From assembly GCA_963580455.1 (NCBI GenBank), contig OY756960.1, positions 23,061,238 to 23,125,237 of the forward strand: 64,000 bases of DNA, given 5' to 3'. The position numbers and the translations under genes were made by a program. Within the stretch, counting starts at the first letter, position 1. Every line of letters starts with the position of its first letter. Origin of the DNA: Euonymus europaeus. Lineage: Eukaryota > Streptophyta > Magnoliopsida > Celastrales > Celastraceae. The notes under the pieces were generated by a model. The model was not told where the DNA came from. It did not search any database and saw only the letters and a list, made by a program, of their open reading frames with translations. Shown here one piece after another: positions 23,941 through 36,384 of this stretch.

Positions 23941-26900
23941 TCACACGTTCGTAGGCCATGTAGCTTGAGCTGACATGATTATTCCCACAATGACCCCAAA
24001 TAACCCAAGCGCACTTCCAAAAATCTCAATCACAAGAATCTTCACAAAAAGTGAGGAGTTCTGGGCATCGGACAATGCACAACTGCTTCCGATTATTCCA
24101 ACACACAACCTGTTACCGAAACATAAAAGTCATAACTTATAACACAAATTTCATAAAGAAAGAGCAAAAGAGTTCTCAGAGGTGAAAATGTGATAACACA
24201 AACCCGCAGACGAGGTTTGCAAAGCCCACGATAATCCCAGATGCAAAAATTGCATATCCTGCCCTAAGAGACTCCGGAGCGTATATCTGGGAGGATGGAA
24301 CACTCTCTAGTTTTGTTTGTAGAATAATTGCCACGATAACCCCATAGATAGCAACAGCTTCACAAAAGATCACACTGAGCAGATACAAGTAAACAAAATC
24401 ACTATTTCAGGCCATCGACTACTGGTAATCCAGAACTCACAATAAGCAATGAAGTTTGAAATCAATTTATTCAATGCAGATTGCAGACCGACATAATAGT
24501 CAGAAGCTTCACATCATCGTATGTTTCTGATTGTAAGAATACAATTCAAAACTAAATGACTGCAACTTTCCTTATATTTAACATTTATTTAGCTTAAATC
24601 ATATCATGTGCAACCCAAAGATTGAACCAGTTATAAAACATTAAAACTCCACTAAAACAAATATTTTTAAGTTGCTGCAAGGAAGAGGATGGATTGGCCA
24701 GGGCCAGAGGTAAACAGTTCCAACTGGGAGACCCTAGTTCGAGTCACAGGGAAAAAGTCTTTTGCCAGGGAAAATAAATGTGGTTTTACTGATTTCTTAA
24801 GGTGATGGGTCATTCTAATGTCCAGGATTTACCTGTGCAAAGCAAAATGTTCCTCTCGTTTCAAAACTGTATTGCTTAAGCAATAATTCAGCCAATAAAA
24901 TAGGCAAAAACCACATATAAATATAAAAATTACAGGATTGAACAACAATGAGAAGAAACATTGCATTTAAAAATCGAGCTAAACTTTAAAATTCTATATG
25001 ATAAATTGCTACTGGAACAACCTACATCAGAAGGCTTCTGCCACAAAGGTCAGGTCCTGGAGAGTAGATGATCGCAGATTTACATATGTATTGCAGATAA
25101 GCTGTTTCAAATAAAACTCTGACGTCTACGTTGAAAATTGCAATGAAGTTGCTTTGCCACTGCCCTAGGTTTGTCCTCATGTTACATTGCTACCATCCTA
25201 ATGTCAACTTGGATGGTGGGCTTAGCTAACATTCTCAGAGTTGCATGAGACTCCAAAATCACAACAGTTCTTGTACTCTCAGAGTTCTTGACTAGTTCAG
25301 GTTACTATAATTCAGGAATGAGATATTTTGTAGCCAAAAAGAAGTTCAACTCACATGGTCCAACATCAAATAAATAACAAAATAGCTGTCTAAAAACGGA
25401 AGTACCAGCCAAGCTCATCATGCCATTTTCTACTAATGAAGTGGAGCTGAAGTGTCGCGACAATCATCGATTTTGATTCATGCATGTTGAACCCCAGGCA
25501 AAAAAGTAACATTTTATTTCCCTCCAGCTATCGCATTCTCCCACCAACCATATAAGCACTAGGGTGAGTGAGTGACAATATGGTATCGTTCGTTTGAGCT
25601 TATATGAGATTATAAGCTCAGCTTATATCCTAAACAGCTTATAAGCTTATTGAGTAGTGCTAAATAGCCCAAGTTTTGTAACCCAACAATTAACCCAAGT
25701 CTACATGTCATGCTTTGTAAGCAAATGACATGGAAAATTAAAATTTTAAAAAATAAAATATCTCATTTGAAAAACTCACAGCACATATTTTTATTTTTAT
25801 TTTCTTAAACAAAATTTTAAAACATTTTATCTCTTAAAATACATATTAGATTTCAAAAAAAATTACATATCCATAATCAACAAGTAAAGATCTATCCAAC
25901 AAGATCTATCATCGATAGGTTTTAATCACTCATTCTTAATTACATTGTTTTTAATTACATTGTCTTTAATTACATTGTTTTTTTTGTACTAATATGTTGA
26001 TTACGTAGTTTCTAGTGTTTATTTATAGGTACCGATATGAGCTCGTATATCGAATTTTCATACTGTAACCTAAACAATAAATGTTAAACCCTAAGAGGAA
26101 CGGATTCGCTAAACCCTAACGGGATCGTGTATCGGATTTTCATGCTGTAATCCAAACAATAAGTGTTATAAACCCCAAGGGGAACGAATTCGCTAAACCC
26201 TAACGAGATCGTGTATCGGATTTTCATGCTGTAATCCAAACAATAAGTGTTATAAACCCCAAGGGGAACGGATTCGCTAAACCCTAACGGGCTCGTGTAT
26301 CGAATTTCAATTTTGTAACCTAAAAGACTCATATTCACTAAACCTCGACGAATTCACTACAAAATCATAAATGTCTCAAGTGCTAAACCTTAGGGTCCTA
26401 ACTATTATACTCTGACGGGTTCATATACTCAACGTAATTTCAATAAAAAGGCAAAAAAATAATGAATATATATTATACTATCATAATATAATAAAATTTC
26501 AGCTCGAATAAACACTTTAAACATAATATATATGAATTACATTATTTTTAAAAATAATGTAATTGAAAAAACGCGATAAAAACTATCGACAATGGGTCTT
26601 ATTAGAAAGAGTTTTACACGCTGAGTTCGAATATGTAATTTTTTTTGAAATCTAACATGTATTTTGAGAGATAAAATGTTTTAAAGTTTCGTTTATAAAA
26701 AAGATAAATAAAAATAGATTTTTAAAAAAGTCCAACATGGCACACCAACATGGAGTGCCATGTAGACTTGGGTTGATTTGGGCTAATAAAAGTTGGGTTC
26801 TAAAACATTTTTGAAGCTTATTTACATTGGTCAACAATCACATCAATTACATATCAAAAAAATTTCCTGAATTTCCTCTATTACCCTTATTCTCTCACAC

Positions 26901-27743
26901 ATTTATCATTTTATCTCTCAAAATATATGTAAAATTTTGAAAAAAAAAATCATATTCGAACTCAACGCGTAAAGTATTCAATAGCTTTTATTTCATTATT
27001 AAAGTATTTTACAAACCCCTAAAAGTAAATTAACAGCCTATACGCTATCAAAAATTTCCGCTTTACTGAACAGACCCTATATATAAAAGTAGAAAGCCAA
27101 TTCACTATCAATATTTCTTCACCTTGAATCCAAAATTAGAAATTCCGTTTTCATTCCTACTCTAAGCAAACAAAACTCAACTCCTCCCCATCCAAATCCA
27201 AACAAGTAAAATCGAAGTTTTCCGGGAGGAAAAAAAAGCCCAGAGAATTTTTAAGATCAATGAATAACTATGATATAAAAAATCATAGAAACCTAACGAA
27301 AAACTAAGAATAACTAGTTTAGGGTTAAAATCTAAACTGGATAGCTTTTACCTTTTGGTCACAAAAAAAACTCAGAACAAAACTAAATTACAAAAATCAA
27401 TCAAATTAAAACCCTAAAGATAATCAATTAGTAAAATTTAAAAACCTGATGAGATTTTTGGAAGTAATACGAGGAGCCTTGACGGCAGCACCGATTAAAC
27501 TACTTCCGGTGATGTAAATTCCCCTGAAAAATCCAAGATTACCAAACCAAATTACAAAATTTTAAGTCTCGATACAGACATATGCAATCGAGTATGTCAA
27601 GCAACTGAGGAGTACCAGGCAGCGCCGAGGACAGAGACGCCAATAGAGATTGCGATGCCGATGGCGGCAAAAGTGTATGGAGATATCCTAACCATAGCGT
27701 GTGACCATGAGCTCGGATGTCCTACCACTGCAGATCCTGACAT
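23941..27743 (-). CDS. VHA-c'': V-type proton ATPase subunit c'' (proteolipid)
   Basis: Four exons, 27616-27743, 27446-27523, 24204-24374 and 23941-24109, with matching phases give 181 residues, close to plant VHA-c''. The start is [14 protein letters not shown]; an upstream in-frame extension has no ATG that fits the family. It is part of the membrane rotor ring (Vo) that moves protons into the vacuole and endosomes. Four hydrophobic helices are visible. Conserved acidic residues lie in membrane segments at about Glu74 ([11 protein letters not shown]) and Glu154 (ILVIEIFG). The intron between exons 2 and 3 is 3.07 kb and holds two repeat insertions. A CACGTG G-box lies at 27840-27845, about 100 bases upstream of the ATG. 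The coding region is intact. Confidence 0.96.
24660..24850 (+). mobile_element. SINE-like sequence with tRNA-type Pol III boxes
   Basis: In the large V-ATPase intron, TTGGCCAGGGCC (~24694) resembles a tRNA A box. AGTTCGAGTC (~24737) resembles a B box about 35 bases further on. The body after the boxes shows no coding. A tail and target duplication were not defined, so the ends are approximate. Confidence 0.35.
25660..26820. mobile_element. Non-autonomous element with ~150-200-bp terminal inverted repeats (MULE-like)
   Basis: Sequence at 25665-25870 recurs in reverse complement at about 26633-26812. Both arms contain CCCAAGTCTACATG, then TTTTTATTTAT-type tracts, then AAAACATTTTATCTCT and TTTCAAAAAAAATTACATAT. 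The middle (~760 bp) has no transposase and carries an 84-bp tandem array. Long inverted ends around unrelated filler fit non-autonomous Mutator-like or foldback elements. I did not find a clear target duplication. A related fragment of one arm recurs at about 26895-26970. Confidence 0.6.
26036..26335. repeat. 84-bp tandem array inside the long-TIR element
   Basis: The marker ATTCGCTAAACCCTAACG starts at 26104, 26188 and 26272, exactly 84 apart, with a partial older copy upstream from about 26036. The middle copies are nearly identical. Because 84 is divisible by three, an open frame runs through on the minus strand with repeated [12 protein letters not shown]. This is a by-product and is not called as a gene. 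Each unit holds a telomere-like AAACCCTAA. Confidence 0.88.
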
Positions 27744-28087
27744 TCTCGCTTTCTGTTTTCGTTCCGATCTTGTGGCCTGATTGGAATCCCGATTCAATAA
27801 CTCCCGATCAATCTAATATGTGAGATGTGACGGAGCAGACACGTGCATCTGCTTCCGATAGGCCCAATTTTAAGGCCCGGTATTGACGTATCTACTACAG
27901 CCCACCAGGCTTTGGATCACTGTTCATTGGGCGAGGCCTATCAAATAGCTAATTTTCTAGGAAATGACAACCGTGCCCCATCAGACAATCATGATCACTT
28001 TTATTTCTTTGAAAGACGACAGTTCATGAAATTTTCGTTTTCTTAAACAGGCCTTTTTTTTTTTTTTTGTAAGGCTTAAACAGGCCA
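27744..28087. other. V-ATPase c'' promoter and flank
   Basis: It contains the leader of the c'' gene and a CACGTG box at 27840-27845. A poly-T tract (28057-28070) follows. No separate gene was seen. Confidence 0.4.
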
Positions 28088-28312
28088 TTTGATTGGCGTT
28101 TTGAGGGGTAAATGAGGTCAAAATCACATATTCTCCTGCTTTGTTGAGTTTTTGAGGAAAATCTCAAACTTATCTCACCATCATTCTTCAATTATAGAGA
28201 TAAGGTTTGATTAACATTTTGAGAAAACAATGAGACTAAATGAGGGTGATAATCACATGTTCCCTTGTTTGGTTGAGTTTATGAAGGAAATCTCAAACTC
28301 AATCTCACGGTG
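28088..28312. repeat. Diverged 118-bp direct duplication
   Basis: TTTGATTGGCGTTTTGAG at 28088 and TTTGATTAACATTTTGAG at 28206 open two related units. Both continue into AATCACAT...GTTGAGTTT...GGAAATCTCAAACT. The copies are clearly diverged. No coding. Confidence 0.65.
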
Positions 28313-28684
28313 AATGAATTTTGATATTTAAAATACTATTCTAACATTATTAATAAGTAATCACAATCGTTAAATTAATATATACTATTTTTGTATTAGT
28401 ATGAAAATTATATAATTAAAGTTATAACACTCATTCTCACTCTTCATGTCATACTAAAAATGAAAATATTTATCTCACCCCTGCCTCACGTTTATTGGAC
28501 TGTCAACTAAATGTCCCGTTAAAACCCACGAAGGCATGTTTCTCACGACCCCCCTAAAGCATGCTCAATTCGTACAATTAGTTACCTTAATCTCTCTTTA
28601 TATTCTTAAAAATGTTAGGAATCTCGGTGTTTTTTTTTGTCTTAGTTATCCCAAATGTTGAGATCGACGCACATAATTCATGCG

Positions 28685-28803
28685 AAGTAACGAGTCTCAC
28701 ATGACCTATATGAAGTCGTGTGTATTCATCTCAATATTTGGTAAAATTGTTAGGCTCACATGACCTCATATGAAATCGTATGTATTCATCTCAATATTTG
28801 GGG
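28685..28803. repeat. 59-bp tandem duplication
   Basis: CTCACATGACC starts at 28696 and 28755. Both copies run into GTATTCATCTCAATATTTGG with a few substitutions. Confidence 0.75.
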
Positions 28804-28949
28804 TAGGTGGAGAATTTTTTTTTTTTGAATCTGTATGTTGATGATATTGATACGTACAACCCCTTAATGCCCCTTCTTATTTGACCCAACTTGTGCCGCC
28901 ATGTTCATCAAGGCCTGGGCCGACATGACGCTAACCGTAAAATGCCTAC

Positions 28950-29897
28950 TAGGGCTGCACACGGGTACCGGGTTTTCGACCCGACCCGGTAACCCGGTCA
29001 GGCCCGGTATCTATCGGGTCTGCCCGACCCGGTCCGATAAGGACCGGGCATAACCCGGCCCGAACCCGGTTATTTCGGACCGGGTTTCGGGTTTTGATTT
29101 TAACAGATTTCGGATTATCGGGTAACCCGATAACCCGGTTAAATTACTTTTCAAATAAAAAAAAATTCACCTAATCAACTAACCTAATCCCCCCAGTTAT
29201 ACCCAATACGTGATACCCTATTGTACTTACCTTCCCCACCGCATCCCACAGCCGCGCGAGATCTATACTTGTATTGAGTGTTTCGTCAATCGCAACGCCG
29301 CACACCACCATCACCCTCCAGTACACTGCCAGTCATTGTAGTTCACCACTACTGTTATCGGCTCATTAGTCAACCACCAGTCCACCGCATACCCAAATCG
29401 TGATATCAAGTATGACTCTTTCGCACACTGTTTTTTGCCTTTTCAATTCGGCAACATCAATTTCAAAAGCCATAATGCACCTTTTGGTATACTATTTTCA
29501 AAAGCCACCACACTGCTGCTGTTGTATTATGCCTCTACAGGTATCTCTCTACTAATTATTTATTCTACAAAAACTCTACAGGTATCTCTCTCTGCTAATA
29601 CTGGTTTTGTGGCTCCTGGGTACAAGGTTGGGGACTTTTTTGCTTTGTGGATCACTTTATTTTAGTGAGAAATGACCTTTTGTTAAGAGGTTCTCACCAA
29701 TGGAGACAGAAAAGAGGGAGGAGGTTTTACGGAATCGGCTCTAGTATAGATTTGTGGATTCTAGTATTTTGAAGTTTTTGCAACCGGGTTACCCGGTAAC
29801 CCGGTAACCCGGTTGACCCGAAACCCGATAACCCGGAACTTTACTACCGGTCAAACCCGGACCGATAACCCGGAACCCGGCCCGGTGTGCAGGCCTA
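28950..29897. mobile_element. Non-autonomous hAT-type element with 8-bp target duplication
   Basis: The 948-bp element begins TAGGGCTGCACACGGG and ends CCCGGTGTGCAGGCCTA. Its ends are near-perfect inverted repeats, and ~190 bp inside each end is packed with ACCCGG/CCCGAA words. The host octamer ATGCCTAC is present exactly at 28942-28949 and again at 29898-29905. The 8-bp duplication and TAGGGCTG...-type ends are classic for hAT transposons. No transposase is encoded. The AT-rich interior (29160-29770) has an open frame at 29435-29665 with no recognisable domain, perhaps filler captured from elsewhere. Confidence 0.92.
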
Positions 29898-29905
29898 ATG
29901 CCTAC

Positions 29906-31431
29906 TCCTCCTTTCTTTCGTGCTTGCCTCCCCAGAGGCCTAGAAACATGAGCCCGGCCCACAAGTCCTTCACAATCAATCACTACAAATCCTGTATCGA
30001 CCAATCAAATTCAGCCACGGGCTGGAAATGGGCTTGTATACATCTCCAATCTCCATAGCTTCAGACCACCCACCCCAGTACCTTCATAACGACCCTGCAC
30101 TCTAATTTGGAGTATTAATTTTTTTTGCCATTTATGAGAAGTCGATCCACATTAGTATCTGTAATTCACATCGTAAAGTCCGATTGTGTTATAGTGCGTC
30201 TGAACTTCCAGCGTTGCACTGTAGCATAATTGGGTTTTTTTATTATTAAAAAATTAATCCTTTTTCCAGCAACCTCACTTCTATCCCTCTCATCATTATT
30301 TTGACCAAGATCAATTAAATATGGATCATTGATTCAATGGATCAATGGCTCAAATTAATTCACTAATTTTATATTTAGTCATTAATATTTAATGCATGTA
30401 ATATTTTATATTTAGATTAATTCATATTTAAAATTTATTAATTTTAAATACATAAAAAAAATATTGAAAAAAATTAATTTTAAATTCATAATTAGTAGCC
30501 AAACAATCAATCACGACATTTCAAATCACAAAATCCAACAATCACATTTATAGTCACACAAATCAACTATCACATATAAACAGATTAATTGTAATTTAAT
30601 AAAAATGATTGTAAAGATGAATATTTAAATGATTTAGAGTAACTGACGTGTGTTATTAATGTTTCAAAAATTGTAAATCGGTGAAAAAGTATATTTTTAC
30701 TGGAATTAAAAGAATCTGTTAAGAGTATCTGTTGTGGATGGTATTAGAGCAATAGTAATGGTACGTGTTTGTTGCCGTTAGGCCAACAAATTCATATTTT
30801 GGGTTCTATTTTTATTATACAAAATTCAAATCACACATATCTCCTAATATAGTTATATCAGCAAAACACATTTTTCAATACAGTCACATTAGCAAAACAA
30901 AAATCCCTAAACATTTTTTTCCCAATTTTAATCAAGTTAATCACTTTTCTATCCTTCATACTATTCCTATCAAATTTACACCAAAATCAAGACTAGGTTC
31001 CACCTCTATTACAAAAAGTCAAGTCACATAATTATATACGTCATCAAAACACATATTCTAATACAGCCATATATTACATCAGTAAAAATATATATTTTAA
31101 TATAATTTATCGATCCAACAAAATGCAATTATTGTGATTGTTATGAGAAAAGTATTGGGCCTATGCAAAAGGCTTTTTTAGTAATTGCATGGTGCATAAC
31201 AAAGTCCATGTAAATCCAGTCTCTTTCAAACAACAAAGGGATCATCGAATGGCTAGAACGCAACAACACCAATAACCGGTCTTGTCCCATGAACGGATGT
31301 GATCTCATAGAAAGTTTGGATCAATATTTGGCTTGTTTCGAACAAGTGATTGAACCCGTTCATGTTGGTATTTGATTATATTTCATAATTGGGAATTCTA
31401 TCATTAAATTATGAGGTATTTAGAGCACAAA
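29906..31431. other. Intergenic AT-rich DNA
   Basis: Bases 30350-31130 are low-complexity AT-rich. No gene was seen. Short open frames have no recognisable domain. Confidence 0.4.
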
Positions 31432-31592
31432 AAACATGTGTTTATTGGTTGTTCACATCTTACTAATGTTCCCCATTGATTTTGTAGGAAATAGCTTAAA
31501 TGAAGCTAAATAAACATGTGTTTATTGTTTGTTTACACATCTTACTAATGTTCCCCATTGATCTTGTAGGAAAATGCTTAAATGAAGCTAAA
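31432..31592. repeat. ~80-bp tandem duplication in a retroelement-like stretch
   Basis: AAACATGTGTTTATTG occurs at 31432 and again at about 31512. Both copies are followed by TTACTAATGTTCCCCATTGAT, the same GTAGGAAA and AAATGAAGCTAAA. The surrounding 31190-32590, with GTCGTCCAGACAC-type words and a TTCTCTCTCTAG tract, looks like decayed LTR material. I could not find its ends. Confidence 0.7.
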
Positions 31593-34500
31593 TCAACCAA
31601 AAGAGGAATCGGGACACTTAAAGAAAGAATAAGGGAGCACAACACTAATTTGGGGAGAAGCATCCGGACACTTAACAGTGTCGTCCAAGCATTTTTTGAA
31701 AAATGGAAGACAACCCCTAAATTCGTAAGATGTTTCCGGATGCCACAAAAAGTGGTTCGGATGATTAGATTTTAAATGGACACGAAGTATAAATGTGTTC
31801 GGACGCTTCACTAGGTCGTCCAGACACCTGTCACGATTCTACACTTAAAAACATTATTTTTAGGGCTATTTTGGGCAAATATATTTTGTAACCAATGGGA
31901 ACCAATATTGTAAGGGTATAATAAGTTTTTGACATGTAAGAGAGAGGGTAAAACCCCTGTTTATGGGTATTATTTGGGGATCTCATCTTTTGCGTAAACT
32001 TGGATTTAAGGTTCTATTTCATTCTCTCTCTAGATTTTCATCTTGGATCTTTGTAAGAATTCTATTTTTCATATATATGATTATGCTTATTGATATAATG
32101 ATGTGTGAGTAGTCTTATTCTCTAGTTCATAGTCCTAGATGAAAATTTTGAATCTTGTTCATGGAACCCATTGTTATGGATTAATTCTTTTGATTTATTG
32201 ATGGTTGTGACTTGGATGTCTTTAAACAAGTATGTTGTTGTTATGTTGGATAAATTTAGAGTGTAAATCTAGTTTGCAATTAGGTCAAGCCGGCCCAAAA
32301 GGGGAACATTAACCATATTAATTGGCGTATCGTATTCTAAGCATTTATCATTAAATCTTGAAGACCCTACTAACATCACTTGTACGTAAGTCTTTAAAAA
32401 CTCAATTCCAATTTCATTAATCAAATGATTTCGATTTAATTATACTTGCATGATTGAATTTGAGTATGTTGGGCATGATGGATGATTATCAACCATAATG
32501 GATTAGGACTATAGTTATTTAATTAATTGTTTAAACCAAACTAATTTCTTTGCTTACTTGGATTTAAAATCAAATTCAAAAAATCGAATTGGCTCATGTT
32601 TATTTGTTATTTATTGCGAATTGCATTCTTCCATTGCATTTGCATCCACTCTTAAAAATCCTAAACTCTTCTCCTCGAGACTCGACTCCCAACTCACCTA
32701 AATTACTACTTCTCAATACCTTACATTTCGAACAAGTACACACATTAAGGTGTTCATGAATATTACATCGAACCAGTTTATGGAGTATGAAAAGTTTTGA
32801 TTCTCCCATCAGGTCCAAGTGATGAGCAGCGTTGCATGCGATGATCACACTTCTAGAAGATGATTTGATTAAGCTGTTAATATTCAACAATTCCCTCCGT
32901 TTACTCTATATTAAATTGAAGATCGATTGCTTGTGAAAGCCAATTTGTCAATCAATGACGTTATAATATACAGCTGGCACTTGTCACAAATTACCAGCTC
33001 AAGAGGTGCCTTGAAAGACTGTACCATGAATGTGGACTTGATAATGGAGACAGAAAAATCACACCCTAAATAAATTTGTGTTGATTTGGGTTTAAGATTT
33101 GTACGATTTTTTATTATTTAAAAATGATCGGATATTTATTTATAACTTACATCTGTAGTTTATATTTAATCGATACAAGTCTCGATAAATATTTATCTAT
33201 AATGGAATCACATCAAATTGGTCAAAATAATACTCGCTTACATTGCTCAACGTTATATCTCTATTAAACAACAATTCAACTCACTCATATATATAAACAT
33301 AGCAGTCATTATTATTATTGTGTATTTATATACATATGTGTGTATGCGATTATGTAGCTTGTATATATATAGGCGACAAAACTTGTTTTTGAAATGATTC
33401 CATTCGAGTTATTCCTAGTTCGTGATGTGAATCCAATTAAATTAATTAACGGTAAATTATACAAAATTCCAAACGCATTTAAAACAAAACAAAAAAAAAA
33501 CTTATCTTGGAATTCAACACGAATAATGGCCCGCCAACTTGCTAATATTTTTTTTATAAATAACCAAATTGCTAATTGAAAAGTACCCTACAACTAATAA
33601 TAAGATAATATTCGTCGTTTTTCAGTTGCTTAACTCTTCTAATTTAGTCCAAAAAAAAAACTATAATATAATATAATTAATTACATTGTTGAATCTACCG
33701 CAAAGTATGATTAGCTCAATTTCGTTGACCGACTTTCTTTTGTATATTTGGGAATTGGGATTCGAACAAACCACCCACTTTGGTGCGTGTACCCTATATT
33801 ATATGCAAATAATAATAATATATATGTAATTATACATTAAACAATGTGTCTAAAATGGACCGGCGTGCTTTTGCCCGGATCCATTGGGATTTTGACACAT
33901 GGGGCCATGTGATGATCATGCATCATTTTAGACTTCATGGTGTCTAATTCGGATTGGGATCCGGATCCAGTGGCGGATGCACCAATGAAATATGATATGG
34001 AGATCAAGCCCTCACTCTTTCTTTTTAAGAAAAAAAAATAAAAACAGCTTTTATACTTTTACCAAAAATAAAAATATGATGCGTATATTATTGAAAATGC
34101 TTACATTTTTAATAACTGTCTAATATGTATGGTTAATATATAAATTATAATTACTGATTGGTACATACGTATACAAGATAACAAATATTAATCGATATGC
34201 ATTTATAGACGATAGGTGATTTATAAATGATTGATTTTTTTATTATCTTCGACATTTTATGTTTTAATTTTACGACTCTCAAATGAGCCGCACCTGTAAC
34301 AAATCCAGATAAAATTGGAATGCTGTTAGAATTTCACATCGAAAGATGTGAAAGAATTTGAATTGTTTATAAATAATTAAGCCCACTTCAACCATTAAAA
34401 AGATCTTTTCCCAAATTTAGTGAACTTGAGTCCAATCTCACTTGCTAGAATTGAGGTGAAACAAAACTGTACAGCCCCGATTTATCCTTAGAAGCCTAAC

Positions 34501-35099
34501 AATTCAAAATGAATAATATTATTGATGTGTATGAGATGTGAAAATTATAAAAAATAATGATACAGATAAATTCCAGGAAATTCCACTTAAATGGAGGATT
34601 ATTCAAATTTTCTACCGCCGACACTTCACGAGTCCTCGAAAGAAAAACTAAAGATAAGGTTGCATATTTGAGCCGCCCCACTTTAATGATATGGTAATAA
34701 TAATAGAAAAGACATTACCATATAATATACAATATATATATTTATTTATTAAAAAGACTGTCCAATACACACGCCGTTGAAAAAGAGAGCGATCTTTAAC
34801 GAAATTTTTACTAGTTGGTGTCAAATAATCCCAATCAAACAATTGAACGAGTCATATGCTGTTTCTCAAAGTACCCATCTCTCTTTTTCCCCCTAGTCTT
34901 TCTCTTTATATAGAATTGAATTAACTAGTATTTGGACCAATGCACTATATACACTAAAATTTATTAATAAATCAATTATTTAATTAATACAGTAAAATTT
35001 TATAATGACAAAAGGATAATATACACCGTTGATGGGACCCTCCCGACTCGATCTAGATTTAGTCACAATAAAATTAAGTGCGCGGTCTAAAAAGAGAGA
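31593..35099. other. Intergenic, AT-rich, decayed repeats only
   Basis: Nothing codes recognisably on either strand. Bases 31593-32590 are possibly old LTR-retroelement sequence. The rest is AT-rich with short poly-A/T runs. Confidence 0.4.
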
Positions 35100-36384
35100 G
35101 TACAATATACATGTAGAGTCTTAACTAATGTATTTAATACCGTGTTAATGTTGAATTCTATCATCCGAGTAGTGATTCCAACATTTCTAGGTGAGATTCT
35201 CGTCTAATAAGTCAAATTATCGTAAGTAAGTTAACTTTCAAATTAAAACATATAAAAATAAGCACATACGTACATATCCATGGAGCATGACTTATCTTCT
35301 TCTTCTTCTTTTTATTTATTTATTTTTCATATTTTATGTTTGCTTGTCAAACAATGCATGTGTCTGATTTACTGTCGTGGCAGAGTCTCCACAACAAATT
35401 AAAACATACACATTTAATTGACATGAGTATTAAATATTTTAATCGAATTGAAAAAAGGTCCAACTGGACTTGCGACCTTCTAGAATCCAAAAACAAAAAT
35501 ATTAGGAGGAAAAAAATAAAAAAATGAATATAAAAGAAAAAGGGGTCAACCTTTGTTTTTGATTGAAATATGAAGCCCTAAACGAACCCACCTGTGACAA
35601 CTGGTAATGCACGGATGAGCAAGATTTTTTAAAGTTTTCAAAAACTACCTATGCGTTATGTACAGCTTATAAACTCGTTTTCCTTTGCACATCAACTTAT
35701 ACACGCATCAAAATATTTGTCTAAATTTGGGATTATTTATTGATATCTTAATATGAAGGAAAAAAAGAGAGAATATGACATACCTAAACCTAACCACCTC
35801 TACGATATCCTCTATGACGATCTGTGATTAATTTTTCATGACCCCCTAAATATTTTATATTAAGCCTTTAACGACGACAACAAAGGATTTTGCTTTAGTG
35901 GGCAAGATTTACGTGATAAAAAAATAACAAAAAATGGAATCTTCCTACTTTATTGGTCACTTAAAGACTTTAATTCCCATAACATGATCAATAATAGCAC
36001 AAGAACTAATTTTCCAGATTTTTTTGTTCAATATAGGAAATTTCAAATATATACATCAATATATATATATATATTGATGAGGTCGTTCACAGCTTTTATT
36101 TTCTACCATGACTAGACGAATCCTGCATTTTGTGTGTCTGTCACTCTCCCTGGTAGAAAAATAGGCAATAAGACTTTGACCTTTATAGGAGCTATTACCA
36201 AGACGTACGTGTATTTTTTATATGTATATCAATCACATGGCATCCTTCATTGAAGCAGAATCAAAATATTGTCAAATCTCTCTGCAGAAACACCATATTG
36301 GAGTGTATATTTCCGGATACTCAGCTGCTGAGTGAGCTTTAAAAGCTTTCTTGAATTCATAACTTTTGGTTGGTAAGTATAGAA
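35100..36384 (+). promoter_or_regulatory. Upstream region of ABCG copy 1, shared with copy 2
   Basis: Blocks here match 47640-48626 upstream of copy 2: the GTGTTAATGT...GAGTAGTGATTC stretch (35130 versus 47680), the CTTCTTCTTC-TTTATTTATTT-CATATTT stretch (35295 versus 47898) and TCAAAATATTGTCAAATCTC (36260 versus 48501). A W-box core TTGACC lies at 36176-36181. A perfect 26-bp palindrome (CATCAAT...ATTGATG) lies at 36054-36079. W-boxes are common in stress-induced PDR promoters; regulation by WRKY factors is inference. Confidence 0.5.

Noticed and set aside
26084..26338. Minus-strand frame with repeated [12 protein letters not shown] peptide
   Set aside because: It arises because the 84-bp repeat is divisible by three; no ATG context, domain or splice support.
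29789..30058. Arg/Gly/Pro-rich frames on both strands
   Set aside because: They run across the hAT element's CCCGG-rich end and its border, so they are not host genes.
31500..31811. Short charged open frames on both strands
   Set aside because: They lie in a duplicated, retroelement-like stretch; no recognisable domain.
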